A stretch of 64,000 nt of DNA. It comes from Denitratisoma sp. (GTDB taxonomy: Bacteria > Pseudomonadota > Gammaproteobacteria > Burkholderiales > Rhodocyclaceae). Every line of letters starts with the position of its first letter. Positions within the stretch are counted from its first letter, which is position 1. The notes under the pieces are model-generated. The model was not told where the DNA came from. It worked only from the letters and a program-made list of their open reading frames with translations, and made no database searches. The DNA lies in the NCBI GenBank assembly GCA_032027165.1, contig JAVSMO010000001.1, positions 1,476,253 through 1,540,252 on the forward strand, in the 5' to 3' direction. Positions 37,298 to 48,020 of the stretch are shown piece by piece. Made by a program: the position numbers and the translations under genes.

Positions 37298-37316
37298 AAA
37301 CCCCAAGGAGAGCATC

Positions 37317-38291
37317 ATGAGACTCAAACGACTTGCTGGGCTTTCCCTCGCCGCAGCGCTGTTCGGCGCGGCCCATGCCAGCAGCACGGCCACGACGGCA
37401 ACCACCGCGGCTGCAACAACAAGCGCAGGCACGACGACAACCGCCACCCCCGCCACAAGCAGCACGGTCAGCAACCGGCTGACCGCGTCCTACGCCTCTT
37501 TCGCCGGTTCGACGGAAAACTCGGCCTCGCTGGTGAACGGGCTGCGCACAGGAAGCGCGATCACGCTGAACCCGGCGGGCACGACGACCACGACCACCGT
37601 CCCCGCCGACGGCGGCGCCGTGACGTTCACCCCGCCGACGCGGCCCATGGGCTACGGCAACGTCCGCATCGCCCTCTCCCTCGCCCAGACGCAGCTAGCC
37701 AGCCAGGGCATCACCCAGCCGACGCCGCAGCAACTGCAAACCGCACTGATGGGCACATCACAGACCTCGCCCGCCGGCACGACGACGCAGACACAGGGCA
37801 TCCTGCAAATGCGTGCCGACGGCATGGGCTGGGGCCAGATCGCCAACTCCATGGGCTTCAAGCTCGGCGCCGTGATGAGCGGCCGCGCGCCTGCCGCCGC
37901 ATCGACCACCACGGCCACGACCAACGCAACCGTCTCCGGCAACGGCCATTCCCGTTCGGGTACGACGACGGCCTCCGGCGGCAACCATTCCCGTTCGGGC
38001 ACCACGACAGCCGCCGGCACGAGCCAATCCCGCTCGGGTACGACCACTGCCTCGGGTCACGGCAGGAATTCCGGCATCGTCACCGCATCCAGCGGCGCCG
38101 GCGGGGCAATGTCTACCGGCCATGGCCGCGGCGGCAGTTCGGGCATCGTTACCACGGCCGGCGGAGGCAGCGGAGTCGTCTCCGCGGCCGGCCACAGCGG
38201 CGCCAACGCCTCCGGCGTTGTCACTGCCCAAGGCAGCGGACACGGCCAGGGGGCTGGCGGCGGCCAGGGCAAGGGCAGCGGCAAGCACTGA
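37317..38291 (+). CDS. Secreted low-complexity Gly/Ser/Thr repeat protein
   Basis: The 324-aa protein has a signal peptide (RLAGLSLAAALFGAAHA) followed by a Thr/Ala-rich stretch. A folded-looking middle (about 95-185, NVRIALSLAQTQLASQG and GMGWGQIANSMGFKLG) comes next, and then a C-terminal repeat region. The repeats include three copies of a SRSGTTTASG-like unit, then SGIVTA/SGVVTA units separated by glycine. No family was recognised. Composition and repeats suggest an extracellular matrix, glycosylated or surface structural protein. GGAG precedes the ATG. Confidence 0.7.
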   Translation: MRLKRLAGLSLAAALFGAAHASSTATTATTAAATTSAGTTTTATPATSSTVSNRLTASYASFAGSTENSASLVNGLRTGSAITLNPAGTTTTTTVPADGGAVTFTPPTRPMGYGNVRIALSLAQTQLASQGITQPTPQQLQTALMGTSQTSPAGTTTQTQGILQMRADGMGWGQIANSMGFKLGAVMSGRAPAAASTTTATTNATVSGNGHSRSGTTTASGGNHSRSGTTTAAGTSQSRSGTTTASGHGRNSGIVTASSGAGGAMSTGHGRGGSSGIVTTAGGGSGVVSAAGHSGANASGVVTAQGSGHGQGAGGGQGKGSGKH

Positions 38292-38374
38292 AGCCTTCCG
38301 ACGGGCCGGAAACTCCTGTCCGCCGGACTCCCCGGAAGCATCGGAACCAGCGCACACGGCTGCAGGGCCGAAGT

Positions 38375-39265
38375 TCACTTCCTCTGCGGCAGCAGCACGG
38401 TCGCCAGCGCGCCGAGGATCAGCGCCGCACCGGCAAGCTCGTTCCACCCCGGCTGCTCGCCGAGCAGCCACATGCCGCCCAGCACGCCGATCACCGGCGT
38501 GATCAGCGAGCTCAGCGAGGACACGGCCACCGGCACCATCAGCACGATGCGGTTCCACGCCCAGTAGCAGAACATGAAGGCGACGAGGACGTTGTAGACG
38601 AAGCCGAGGCACGGCCCGAGGCCGACCGCGCGCCATTCGCCGGCTTCGAGCGCAAGCGCCGCCGCGAGCACCGGCGCCGCGCCGATCAGCATGGCCCAGC
38701 CGGTGAGCATGGTGGTCGGCATCTTCAGCGCGAAACGCTTGAGCAGCACGACGCCGAGCCCCCAGGACATCGCCGCGCCGAGCATGCACAGCACGCCGAG
38801 CGGCGCTTCGCCCAGTTGCACCCTGTACGAGCCCATCAGCGCCGCAACCCCGGCCAGGCCCAGCGCCAGGCCCAGCGCGCGGCGCAGGTTCAGGCGTTCG
38901 CCCAGCAACCACACCGAGAAGGCAACGCTCCACAACGGCATGGTGTAGCCGAGCAGGGCCGCCCGCCCCGAGGGCATCAGACCGACGCCGTAGATCATCA
39001 GCACGTTCCAGCCGACCATGTTGGTCGCCGCCAGCAGCACCAGCTTGCCGAAGGCGCCCGGCGGAATGCGCCACGACTGGCCGTCGAGTCGGCCGATCAG
39101 CATCACGCCGAGGCCGCCCAGCAGCAGGCAGCTGCCGCGGAAGGTGAGCGGCGGCACGTCGCGCAGGACGATCTTCATGATCGGCCAGTTGAGGCCCCAG
39201 CCGAGCGCCAGCAGGGCGAGGAGGACCAGGCCGAAACGGGACAGGCGGGCGCGTTCTTCACTCAT
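38375..39265 (-). CDS. EamA/DMT-family transporter
   Basis: The 296-aa protein has about ten membrane segments in two EamA repeats, starting LALGWGLNWPIMKIVL and with a second repeat around AMSWGLGVVLLKRFALK. It is a likely metabolite exporter. It is unrelated in sequence detail to the DMT protein at 1978-2880 beyond the shared fold. It is divergent from prfB, with 64 bp between start codons. Confidence 0.8.
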   Translation of the reverse strand: MSEERARLSRFGLVLLALLALGWGLNWPIMKIVLRDVPPLTFRGSCLLLGGLGVMLIGRLDGQSWRIPPGAFGKLVLLAATNMVGWNVLMIYGVGLMPSGRAALLGYTMPLWSVAFSVWLLGERLNLRRALGLALGLAGVAALMGSYRVQLGEAPLGVLCMLGAAMSWGLGVVLLKRFALKMPTTMLTGWAMLIGAAPVLAAALALEAGEWRAVGLGPCLGFVYNVLVAFMFCYWAWNRIVLMVPVAVSSLSSLITPVIGVLGGMWLLGEQPGWNELAGAALILGALATVLLPQRK

Positions 39266-39329
39266 GTCGGAGCGCGGCAGGTGCCGCGAAGCCTGTATAA
39301 TTCATTGTTTTCGAAAGTCTAGCATCAAC

Positions 39330-40434
39330 ATGGAAGCCGAACGCCTCAACAGCCTCGCCAATCGCCTCTCGGACCTCTCCGCACGGGAGCAGGATCTGCG
39401 GAGGTATCTTTGACTTCGACGCCAAGCAGTCGAAGCTGAACGAAGTCTCCCGGGCCCTCGAGGACCCGGCCGTCTGGAACGATGCCGAGCGCGCCCAGGA
39501 GCTGGGCCGCGAGAAGAAATCCCTCGAAGGCGTCGTCGTCGCCCTCACCGACATCGACCAGAACCTGCGCGATTCGCGCGAACTGTTCGAGATGGCGCGC
39601 GGCGAGAACGACGACGACACGCTGGAGGCGGTGGAGGCCGACGCCGCCGGCATCGAGCAGCAGGTGGCGGCGCTCGAGTTCCGCCGCATGTTCTCCAACC
39701 CCGCCGACCCCAACAACTGCTTCCTCGACATCCAGGCCGGCGCCGGCGGCACCGAGGCGCAGGACTGGGCCTCGATGCTGCTGCGCATGTACCTGAAGTA
39801 CTGCGAGCGCAAGGGTTTCCAGGTCGAGGTGCTGGAAGAATCCGACGGCGAAGTGGCCGGCATCAAGACCGCCACGCTCAAGCTCACCGGCGAATACGCC
39901 TACGGCCACCTGCGCACCGAGACCGGCATCCACCGCCTGGTGCGCAAATCGCCCTACGATTCCAATGCGCGGCGCCACACCTCCTTTGCCAGCGTCTTCG
40001 TCTACCCCGAGGTCGACGACTCCATCGAGATCGAGATCAACCCGGCGGATCTGCGCATCGACACCTTCCGCGCCTCGGGCGCCGGCGGCCAGCACATCAA
40101 CAAGACCGATTCGGCGGTGCGCATCACGCACGCCCCCTCCGGCATCGTCGTGCAGTGCCAGAACGACCGCTCGCAGCACCGCAACAAGGCCGAGGCCATG
40201 GCCATGCTGAAATCGCGCCTCTACGAGGCCGAGCTGAGGAAGCGCCAGGCGGCGGCGCAGCAGATGGAGGATGCCAAGACCGACATCGGCTGGGGCCACC
40301 AGATCCGCTCCTACGTGCTCGACCAGTCGCGCATCAAGGACCTGCGCACCAACGTCGAGATCGGCAACACCCAGTCGGTGCTCGACGGCGATCTCGACCC
40401 ATTCATCGAAGCCAGCCTGAAACAGGGCGTCTAA
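39330..40434 (+). CDS. prfB: Peptide chain release factor 2, with programmed +1 frameshift
   Basis: Translation starts at ATG 39330 and reaches TGA at 39411-39413 after 27 codons. The context GGAGGTATCTTTGAC is the classical autoregulatory site, with an internal Shine-Dalgarno sequence, a CTT slip codon and the UGA stop read by RF2 itself. Shifting +1 there continues in frame to 40434, for a product of about 367 aa, the normal RF2 length. GGQ is present in [14 protein letters not shown]. The codon-recognition tripeptide reads SPY ([14 protein letters not shown]) instead of the usual SPF. lysS follows 9 bp later, as in E. coli. Confidence 0.95.
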
Positions 40435-40443
40435 GGAAACAAC

Positions 40444-41946
<1,503 letters not shown>

Positions 41947-42018
41947 GGAGTTGTTTCAGGCGTCAGCCCAGGCTCGGCCGATGCGTTAATCTTGCTGAAG
42001 TTTTCATAGGAGACCCGC

Positions 42019-42645
42019 ATGGAAGCCCAAGTCACCGGCAATAAACTGCATCCCCTTCTCTGGGTCGCCGCCGTCGCGGTGATCATCCTCTCGGCGGCGG
42101 GCGTCGCCGCCATCTTCGGCGTCATCCCGACTGTCGGGAGCTCCTCGAAGCAGGCCGAGCCGGTCGCCGCCGAGCCTGCGCCTGCGACTGCGCCGGCCAC
42201 CGCAACCAAGCCCGCCGAGCCGGCCCCGGCCAGGAAAGTGGCTGCCGCCAAGCCGGCGGAGAGCAAGCCTGCGCAAAAGGCCGCGTCGCAGCCCGCCCCG
42301 GCGCCGGCCATCTGCGCCAACTGCGGCACGATCGAATCGGTGACCGAAAAAACGCAGAAAGGCGAAGGCACCGGCATCGGCGCCGTGGCCGGCGGCGTCG
42401 CCGGCGCCGTGCTCGGCAGCCAGGTCGGCAAGGGCAGCGGCAAGACCGCGGCCACGGTGATCGGCGGTGTCGGCGGCGCCGTCGCCGGCCATCAGGCCGA
42501 GCGTTACATCCGCAAGACGAGCAAGTGGGAAATCATCGTACGCTTCGAGGACGGCACCGCCCGCGAATTCGATGTCGACACCCAGCCCGTCTGGCGCGTC
42601 GGCGACAAGGTGAGGGTGGAAAACAACGTCATCACCGCGCGATAA
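42019..42645 (+). CDS. Inner-membrane-anchored glycine-zipper (2TM, SlyB/Rickettsia 17-kDa-like) protein
   Basis: The 208-aa protein starts with a short cytoplasmic stretch and one hydrophobic helix (LLWVAAVAVIILSAAGVAAIF). An Ala/Pro/Lys-rich linker of about 60 residues suited to spanning the periplasm follows. The C-terminal domain has CANCGTIESV followed by the glycine zipper (GTGIGAVAGGVAGAVLGSQVG and IGGVGGAVAGHQAE). No lipobox is seen. It may influence envelope integrity. The stop precedes the mnmC TTG by 1 nt. Confidence 0.75.
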   Translation: MEAQVTGNKLHPLLWVAAVAVIILSAAGVAAIFGVIPTVGSSSKQAEPVAAEPAPATAPATATKPAEPAPARKVAAAKPAESKPAQKAASQPAPAPAICANCGTIESVTEKTQKGEGTGIGAVAGGVAGAVLGSQVGKGSGKTAATVIGGVGGAVAGHQAERYIRKTSKWEIIVRFEDGTAREFDVDTQPVWRVGDKVRVENNVITAR

Positions 42646-42646
42646 G

Positions 42647-44497
42647 TTGCCGCGCCCCATCGAACCGGCCGCGCCGTCCTTCCGTGACGGCGCGGCCTTC
42701 AGCGAAAGCTACGGCGACACCTACTGGTCGCTGGATGGCGGGCTCGACGAGACCCGCCATGTCTTTCTCTCCGGCAACGACCTCCCCGCGCGCTGGCAGG
42801 CGCGCGGGCAATTCGTCATTCTCGAGACCGGCTTCGGCACCGGGCTGAACTTCCTCTGCACGTGGCAGCGCTTCCGCGAGACGGCGCCGGCCGGCGCGCG
42901 CCTGCATTACCTCTCGGTCGACAAGCATCCCTTCCGCCGTGTCGACCTGCAGCGCCTCTATGGCCTGTGGCCGGAACTGGCGCCGCTCGGTGCCGAACTT
43001 CTCGAGCGCTATCCGCCGCTGATTCCCGGCTTCCACCGCGTGCACCTCGACGGCGGCCGCGTCGTCCTCACCCTGCTCTTCGGCGAAGCGGCGGACATGC
43101 TGGCGCGGGCCGAGGCGCGCGTCGATGCCTTCTTCCTCGACGGCTTCGCCCCTGCGCGCAACCCCGACATGTGGAGCGAAGCGCTGTTCGCGCAACTGGG
43201 ACGGCTGGCCGCGCCGGGCGCCAGCTTCGCCACCTACAGCGCCGCCGGAAAAGTCAGTCGCGGCATGACGGCGGCCGGCTTCGCCGTCGAGAAGCAGGCG
43301 GGCTTCGGTCGCAAGCGCGAGATGCTGCGCGGCCGCCTTGGCGGCACGGCGGAACCGGAAACAACGAGGGAGCGCCGCGCCCTCGTCATCGGCGGCGGCA
43401 TCGCCGGCACGCTCGTCGCCGAGCGTCTCGCCGCACGCGGCTGGGCCGTCGACCTCGTCGAGCGGCGCGACGGCCTGGCGCGCGAGACCTCGGGCAACCC
43501 GGCCGGCGTGCTGCAGCCGGTGCCCTCCGCCGACGGCAACCGCCTGTCGCGCCTGACGCTGGCCGGCTTCCACTACGCCCTGCGCCGGCTGCAGGAATTC
43601 TCGGCTGACCCGAAGCTCATCTGGCAGCAGTGCGGCGTGCTGCGCCTGGCGCGCGACGCGAAGCAGGTCGAGCGGCAGCGGCGCATCGCCGAGTCCGGCC
43701 TGCTGCCGCCCGAGGTGCTGTGCTGGGTGGATGTCGAGGAAGCCTCGCGACTGGCGGGCTGGCGCGTGCCGGCGCCGGGCTGGTGGTTCCCGCAAGGCGG
43801 CTGGGTGCATCCGCCGGCGCTGTGCGATATTGCCCTGCGCGTTGCCGGCAATGCCGTGCGCCTGCACACGCAACGCGAGGTTGCCGACCTCCTGCGCGCC
43901 GGCAATGGCTGGCGCGCCGTCGACGCTTCGGGAAATGTCATCGCCGAAGCGCCCGTGGCGATCCTCGCCAACGGCCATCAGGCGCGGCGCTTCGAGGTCT
44001 CGGCATCCCTGCCCCTGCGCCCGGTGCGCGGCCAGATCACCTGCATCCCCGCGGAGCCGGGCCGCGCCATCAAGACCGTGGTGTCGCGCGAGGGCTACGT
44101 CACGCCGGCCACCTCCTTCGGCGTGCACGTCGTCGGCGCCACCTACGAGGAAGGCTCGACGGACGAACTGGCGCGCGAGGAAGACCATCGCGCCAACCTG
44201 GCGCGCCTGAAGCAGCTGCTGCCGGATTTCGCCGCGACGGCGGATGCCGCCCGCGTCGGCGGCCGCGCCGGCATCCGCACGGTGGGACCGGACCGCCTGC
44301 CGCTGGTCGGGGCCGTGGGTGCGACGCCCGGCAATGAGGGTTTGTTCGGACTGCTCGGCCTCGGCTCGCGTGGCCTCGTCTATGCGCCGCTGTGCGCGGA
44401 ACTGCTCGTCAGCGGAATCGAAGGGGAACCGCTGCCGGTCGAGCGGGATCTTGCCGCCGGCCTCGCGCCGGCGGCGCGTCTAGACGTGGCGCGCTAG
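42647..44497 (+). CDS. mnmC: Bifunctional tRNA 5-methylaminomethyl-2-thiouridine biosynthesis protein MnmC
   Basis: The 616-aa protein has an N-terminal SAM methyltransferase domain ([14 protein letters not shown] and [18 protein letters not shown]) and a C-terminal FAD oxidoreductase domain ([18 protein letters not shown]). Together they convert cmnm5s2U to mnm5s2U at the wobble position of tRNAs. The start appears to be TTG at 42647, because no nearby ATG preserves the methyltransferase N terminus. It contains an AAAGTCAGTC word at 43250-43259. Its 3' end overlaps that of the convergent gltX by 18 bp. Confidence 0.92.
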   Translation: MPRPIEPAAPSFRDGAAFSESYGDTYWSLDGGLDETRHVFLSGNDLPARWQARGQFVILETGFGTGLNFLCTWQRFRETAPAGARLHYLSVDKHPFRRVDLQRLYGLWPELAPLGAELLERYPPLIPGFHRVHLDGGRVVLTLLFGEAADMLARAEARVDAFFLDGFAPARNPDMWSEALFAQLGRLAAPGASFATYSAAGKVSRGMTAAGFAVEKQAGFGRKREMLRGRLGGTAEPETTRERRALVIGGGIAGTLVAERLAARGWAVDLVERRDGLARETSGNPAGVLQPVPSADGNRLSRLTLAGFHYALRRLQEFSADPKLIWQQCGVLRLARDAKQVERQRRIAESGLLPPEVLCWVDVEEASRLAGWRVPAPGWWFPQGGWVHPPALCDIALRVAGNAVRLHTQREVADLLRAGNGWRAVDASGNVIAEAPVAILANGHQARRFEVSASLPLRPVRGQITCIPAEPGRAIKTVVSREGYVTPATSFGVHVVGATYEEGSTDELAREEDHRANLARLKQLLPDFAATADAARVGGRAGIRTVGPDRLPLVGAVGATPGNEGLFGLLGLGSRGLVYAPLCAELLVSGIEGEPLPVERDLAAGLAPAARLDVAR

Positions 44498-45874
44498 CCG
44501 CGCCAGCACGACGTCGCGGCCGAAGGCTTCCAGCACGGCGTCGATGGACGGCGTCTGCGGCTGGCCGGTGAGCACCACGCGCAGCGGGATCGCCAGCTGC
44601 GGCAGCTTGAGGCCGCGCGCGGCGACGACGTCCTTCAGCGCCTGGTTGAGCTGCGCTTTCTCCCACACCGTCGTCTCCAGACGCGTGCGCAGCTCGCGCA
44701 GCGCGTCGCGCGCCGCGTCGGTGACGTGCTGCGCCAGCAGTTCGGCGCCGGGATAGACCTCGACATAGAACGGCTCGACCGCGTCGGCCAGTTCGTTCAG
44801 CGTGGACACGCGATCCTTGTAGAGCGCCACCACTCTTTCCAGCGACGGGCCGGCGGCGGTGCCGATGTTGCGCGCCGCCAGGCGCGGCGCCACCTCCTCG
44901 GCCAGCATCCTGTCGTCGCGCACCTTGAGGTGCTGCTGGTCGAGCCAGGCGAGCTTCTCCGGATTGAACTGCGCCGGCGACCGGCTGATGTGCTCGAGGT
45001 CGAACCACTCGACGAACTGCTCGAGCGAGAACACTTCGTGGTTGCCGTGCGACCAGCCGAGCCGAGCCAGATAGTTGAGCAGCGCCTCGGGCAGAAAGCC
45101 GTCCTCGGCGTACTGCATCACCGACACCGCGCCGTGGCGCTTGGAGAGGCGCTCGCCGTCCGAGCCCAGGATCATCGGCACGTGGGCGAAGGCCGGCAGC
45201 GGCGCACCCAGCGCGCGGTAGATGTTGATCTGGCGCGGCGTGTTGTTCACGTGGTCGTCGCCGCGGATGCAGTGGCTGATGCCCATGTCGAGGTCGTCCA
45301 CCACCACGCCGAAGTTGTAGGTCGGCACGCCGTCGGCGCGCAGCAGCACGAGGTCGTCCAGCTCGGCGTTGGCGATCTCGATGCGGCCCTTGACCAGATC
45401 GTCCCACACCACCGAGCCGTCGTCCGGGTTGCGGAAGCGCAGGATCGGCTTCACATCCGCGGGCGGCGTCTTCCCCTTCGCGTTCTCCGGCCGCCAGCGG
45501 CCGTCGTAGCGCGGCTTCTCGCCGCGCGCGCGCTGCGCCTCGCGCATTTCATCCAGTTCCTCCTTGCTGGCGTAGCACCAGTAGGCGTGGCCCGACTTGA
45601 TCAGCTGCTGCGCCACATCGGCATAGCGCTCCAGGCGCTGCATCTGGTAGAACGGGCCCTCGTCCCAGTCGAGGCCGAGCCAGGTCATGCCGTCGAGGAT
45701 GGCGTCGATGGAAGCCTGCGTCGAGCGCTCGATGTCGGTGTCCTCGATGCGCAGGATGAAAGTGCCGCCGTGCTTGCGCGCATAGGCCCAGGAATACAGC
45801 GCCGTGCGGGCGCCGCCGACGTGGAGGTAGCCGGTGGGGCTGGGGGCGAAGCGGGTGCGGACGGGTCGGTTCAT
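44480..45874 (-). CDS. gltX: Glutamyl-tRNA synthetase
   Basis: The 464-aa class I synthetase has the HIGH-equivalent in [20 protein letters not shown] and the KMSKS-equivalent in SKRHGAVSV. Its length and single copy in the window fit the discriminating enzyme. The tRNA-Val gene lies about 100 bp upstream on the opposite strand. Confidence 0.96.
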   Translation of the reverse strand: MNRPVRTRFAPSPTGYLHVGGARTALYSWAYARKHGGTFILRIEDTDIERSTQASIDAILDGMTWLGLDWDEGPFYQMQRLERYADVAQQLIKSGHAYWCYASKEELDEMREAQRARGEKPRYDGRWRPENAKGKTPPADVKPILRFRNPDDGSVVWDDLVKGRIEIANAELDDLVLLRADGVPTYNFGVVVDDLDMGISHCIRGDDHVNNTPRQINIYRALGAPLPAFAHVPMILGSDGERLSKRHGAVSVMQYAEDGFLPEALLNYLARLGWSHGNHEVFSLEQFVEWFDLEHISRSPAQFNPEKLAWLDQQHLKVRDDRMLAEEVAPRLAARNIGTAAGPSLERVVALYKDRVSTLNELADAVEPFYVEVYPGAELLAQHVTDAARDALRELRTRLETTVWEKAQLNQALKDVVAARGLKLPQLAIPLRVVLTGQPQTPSIDAVLEAFGRDVVLARLARHV

Positions 45875-45977
45875 GGCTGGAGACGCAAAAAAGACGATAT
45901 TTTAAGCGATCGGGGGTGTCCGCCCCGCGGAAATTGACCGAAAACGGCCGCCATGAGAGAATGCGCGCCTCCCAAAC

Positions 45978-46052
45978 GGGCGGCTAGCTCAGCGGTAGAG
46001 CACTGCCTTCACACGGCAGGGGTCACAGGTTCGAACCCTGTGCCGCCCACCA
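45978..46052 (+). tRNA. tRNA-Val (anticodon CAC)
   Basis: The 75-nt cloverleaf has acceptor stem GGGCGGC/GCCGCCC, the T-loop sequence GGTTCGAACCC, an anticodon stem CTGCC/GGCAG with loop TTCACAC giving anticodon CAC (codon GUG), and an encoded CCA end. It is followed by a strong terminator. Confidence 0.93.
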
Positions 46053-46061
46053 GAACACGAA

Positions 46062-46091
46062 GGGCCTGCAAGCGATTGCAGGCCCTTTTTT
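46062..46091 (+). terminator. Rho-independent terminator after tRNA-Val
   Basis: A 10-bp perfect stem GGGCCTGCAA/TTGCAGGCCC (46062-46071 and 46076-46085) with a GCGA loop is followed by six T at 46086-46091. Confidence 0.9.
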
Positions 46092-46129
46092 GTTTATCAT
46101 CGCGAATCCGGAAAAACCCGCCCCTGCTT

Positions 46130-46906
46130 GTGAACCACGAGATCGCACGCAAAACCCGCCTTGCCGCAGCCGCCGTCCTCGCCGCAGGATTCGTCCCGTC
46201 CGTCGAGGCGGCCCACCCGCTGCTCACCGAGGATACCGGCACGCAGGGAGACGGCAAATACCAGCTCGAACTGATGATCGACAAGACCCGCGACAATCCC
46301 CCGGGCGTCACGGTGCGCGAACTGCAGACGGCGGCCGTGCTGAGTTACGGTCTTCTGGAGAACGCCGATCTGCAGGTCGGCCTGCCCGTACTGCGCCAGC
46401 ACACGCATGACGCCGGCGGCCGCCATGCCCGCAAGGGGCCGCTCGACGCTTCGCTGGATTTGAAGTGGCGCTTCTACGAGCGCGAGGCGCTGAGCCTCGC
46501 CTTCAAGCCGGGCATCACGCTGCCGACCGGCGACGCAGAACGCGGCTTCGGCGCCGGGCGCGCCACCTGGGGCGCCCTGCTGGTACTCAGCTACGAGCCG
46601 GGGCCGCTGGCCTTCCATTCCCACCTCGGCTACCGCCGCAACAACAACACGGTGGACCAGCGCAGCGACCTCATGCACCTCTCCGGCGCGCTCGCCTGGA
46701 AGGCGACGGAGCGACTCAAGCTGGTTGCCGACTTCAGCGCCGATTCCAACCCGGACCGGGCGGATCGCAGTTCTATCCGTTACCGGGTGCTGGGATTCAT
46801 CTATTCGCCGACACCCGCGCTCGATCTCGATGCCGGCCTGAAGCATGGCCACGGCCGGGCGGCCACGGATCACGCCCTCCTCTTCGGCGCAACCCTTCGC
46901 TGGTAG
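46130..46906 (+). CDS. Outer-membrane beta-barrel protein (phenol MetA-type transporter-like)
   Basis: The 258-aa protein begins at GTG 46130 with a signal peptide (LAAAAVLAAGFVPSVEAAHPL). The mature protein has alternating amphipathic strands, with EDTGTQGDGKYQLEL near the start, PGITLPTGDAERG in the middle, and a C-terminal strand ending in LRW, typical of outer-membrane barrels. The pattern resembles the MetA-pathway phenol degradation family. In-frame sequence upstream crosses the tRNA and terminator and is not coding. Substrate is unknown; it could aid uptake of aromatic compounds but lies far from the box genes. Confidence 0.6.
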   Translation: MNHEIARKTRLAAAAVLAAGFVPSVEAAHPLLTEDTGTQGDGKYQLELMIDKTRDNPPGVTVRELQTAAVLSYGLLENADLQVGLPVLRQHTHDAGGRHARKGPLDASLDLKWRFYEREALSLAFKPGITLPTGDAERGFGAGRATWGALLVLSYEPGPLAFHSHLGYRRNNNTVDQRSDLMHLSGALAWKATERLKLVADFSADSNPDRADRSSIRYRVLGFIYSPTPALDLDAGLKHGHGRAATDHALLFGATLRW

Positions 46907-46918
46907 GACGGCGCCGCT

Positions 46919-47188
46919 TCAGCCCTTCAACCCCTTTTCCAGCAGTTCCGCCACCACCTCGTTCAGGCCCGTCTTTCTTTCCTGTGCCAGCGCCTGGACC
47001 CGCTTCACCAGCTCGCCGTCGAGCTTGACGGCGAAAGGCACCAGGCCCTGCGCCCGCTCCCTTTCGCGTTGTTCGCGCCGGCTCGTCGCCGCATCCGCCG
47101 CCGCGCCGAAGCGGCCCGGCGTGCCGGCGTGCTTCATCCGGCTGTCGATTTTCAGTCCCTTGAGTTTTTCCAGGTCGGTCTTTTTCAT
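46919..47188 (-). CDS. Small ribbon-helix-helix-like protein
   Basis: The 89-aa protein has a charged N-terminal half (SRREQRERERAQG). A C-terminal LVPFAVKLDGELVKRVQALAQERKTGLNEVVAELLEKGL segment matches the beta-alpha-alpha ribbon-helix-helix fold used by small DNA-binding regulators and antitoxins. No toxin gene is adjacent. A perfect TATAAT (complement of 47218-47223) lies upstream, within GCCGCATTATACGGC, which has small palindromic arms and could be its operator. Confidence 0.55.
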   Translation of the reverse strand: MKKTDLEKLKGLKIDSRMKHAGTPGRFGAAADAATSRREQRERERAQGLVPFAVKLDGELVKRVQALAQERKTGLNEVVAELLEKGLKG

Positions 47189-47314
47189 TTCCTTCGTTCC
47201 CGCATGAGGCCTGCCGCATTATACGGCCGCCACGCCCGGATTTCCTCGATAAGTGGATGACTTTTTTGGGGTTTTCAGGCATGATAAGAGGCTTCAAATC
47301 AGGTGGTTTCAAGC

Positions 47315-48013
47315 ATGGCTGACGAAGGCATCACCCCCCCGCACTACGAATTCTCCGAGAAATACGACCCCGACCACGCCCGGAAGTATTTTCACAAGCA
47401 CAACACCGGTTTTTGGCGCCAGCTGTCGACCTGGCGCGAGGTCGGCATGGCGCGCAAGGCGCTGGTCATGGCCGGACGTCCGCGCTCGGTGCTCGACCTG
47501 CCCTGCGGCACCGGCCGCTTCTGGGCCATGCTGGCCGAGGAGCCGGAGCGCAAGATCTACGTGGCCGACAACAGCCAGAACATGATCGATGCCGGGCTGG
47601 AGCTGCGCCAGCGCGAGGTCGTCGCGCGCATCGAGAAGTCCTTCTGCCTCTCCGCCTTCGACACCGGCCTGCCGGACAACTTCGTCGAGTGCGTCTTCAG
47701 CATCCGCCTGATGCACCACATCGAGAAGAGCGCGGACCGCATCACCATGCTGAAGGAGTTTGCCCGCATCAGCTCCGGCACGGTGATCGTCTCGCTCTGG
47801 GTGGACGGCAACTTCCGCGCCTGGCGCAACGAGGTCAACGACGCGCGCAAGGCGCGCATCCGCGGCGCCGACCGCCCGCGCGACCGCTTCGTCTTCAAGC
47901 GCGCCGACATCGAGCGCGACTTCGCCGCTGCCGGGCTCGAGATGATCGGCCACGTCGACTTCATCAAGTACTGGGACAAATGGCGCGCCTACGTGCTGCG
48001 CGTGAAAAAATAA
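47315..48013 (+). CDS. Class I SAM-dependent methyltransferase
   Basis: The 232-aa protein has motif I SVLDLPCGTGRFWAML, with a following acidic strand (IYVADNSQNMID) and an SIRLMHHIEK stretch typical of Methyltransf_11/25 enzymes. The first gene of the cell-surface cluster, it is followed 7 bp later by an InaA-like kinase gene. It probably modifies a small molecule or a glycan precursor. Substrate is not evident. ATG 47315 is chosen over a GTG at 47303. Confidence 0.7.
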   Translation: MADEGITPPHYEFSEKYDPDHARKYFHKHNTGFWRQLSTWREVGMARKALVMAGRPRSVLDLPCGTGRFWAMLAEEPERKIYVADNSQNMIDAGLELRQREVVARIEKSFCLSAFDTGLPDNFVECVFSIRLMHHIEKSADRITMLKEFARISSGTVIVSLWVDGNFRAWRNEVNDARKARIRGADRPRDRFVFKRADIERDFAAAGLEMIGHVDFIKYWDKWRAYVLRVKK

Positions 48014-48020
48014 ACCGCCG

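Noticed and set aside
37900..38280. CRISPR array in the repeat region
   Set aside because: The repeats are in-frame codon repeats of a Gly/Ser/Thr-rich protein without regular spacers.
39330..40434. prfB as a broken gene
   Set aside because: The in-frame TGA lies in the conserved programmed frameshift context, so it is functional recoding.
45953..46130. N-terminal extension of the outer-membrane protein across the tRNA
   Set aside because: It would read through a tRNA gene and a strong terminator. The GTG at 46130 directly precedes a signal peptide.
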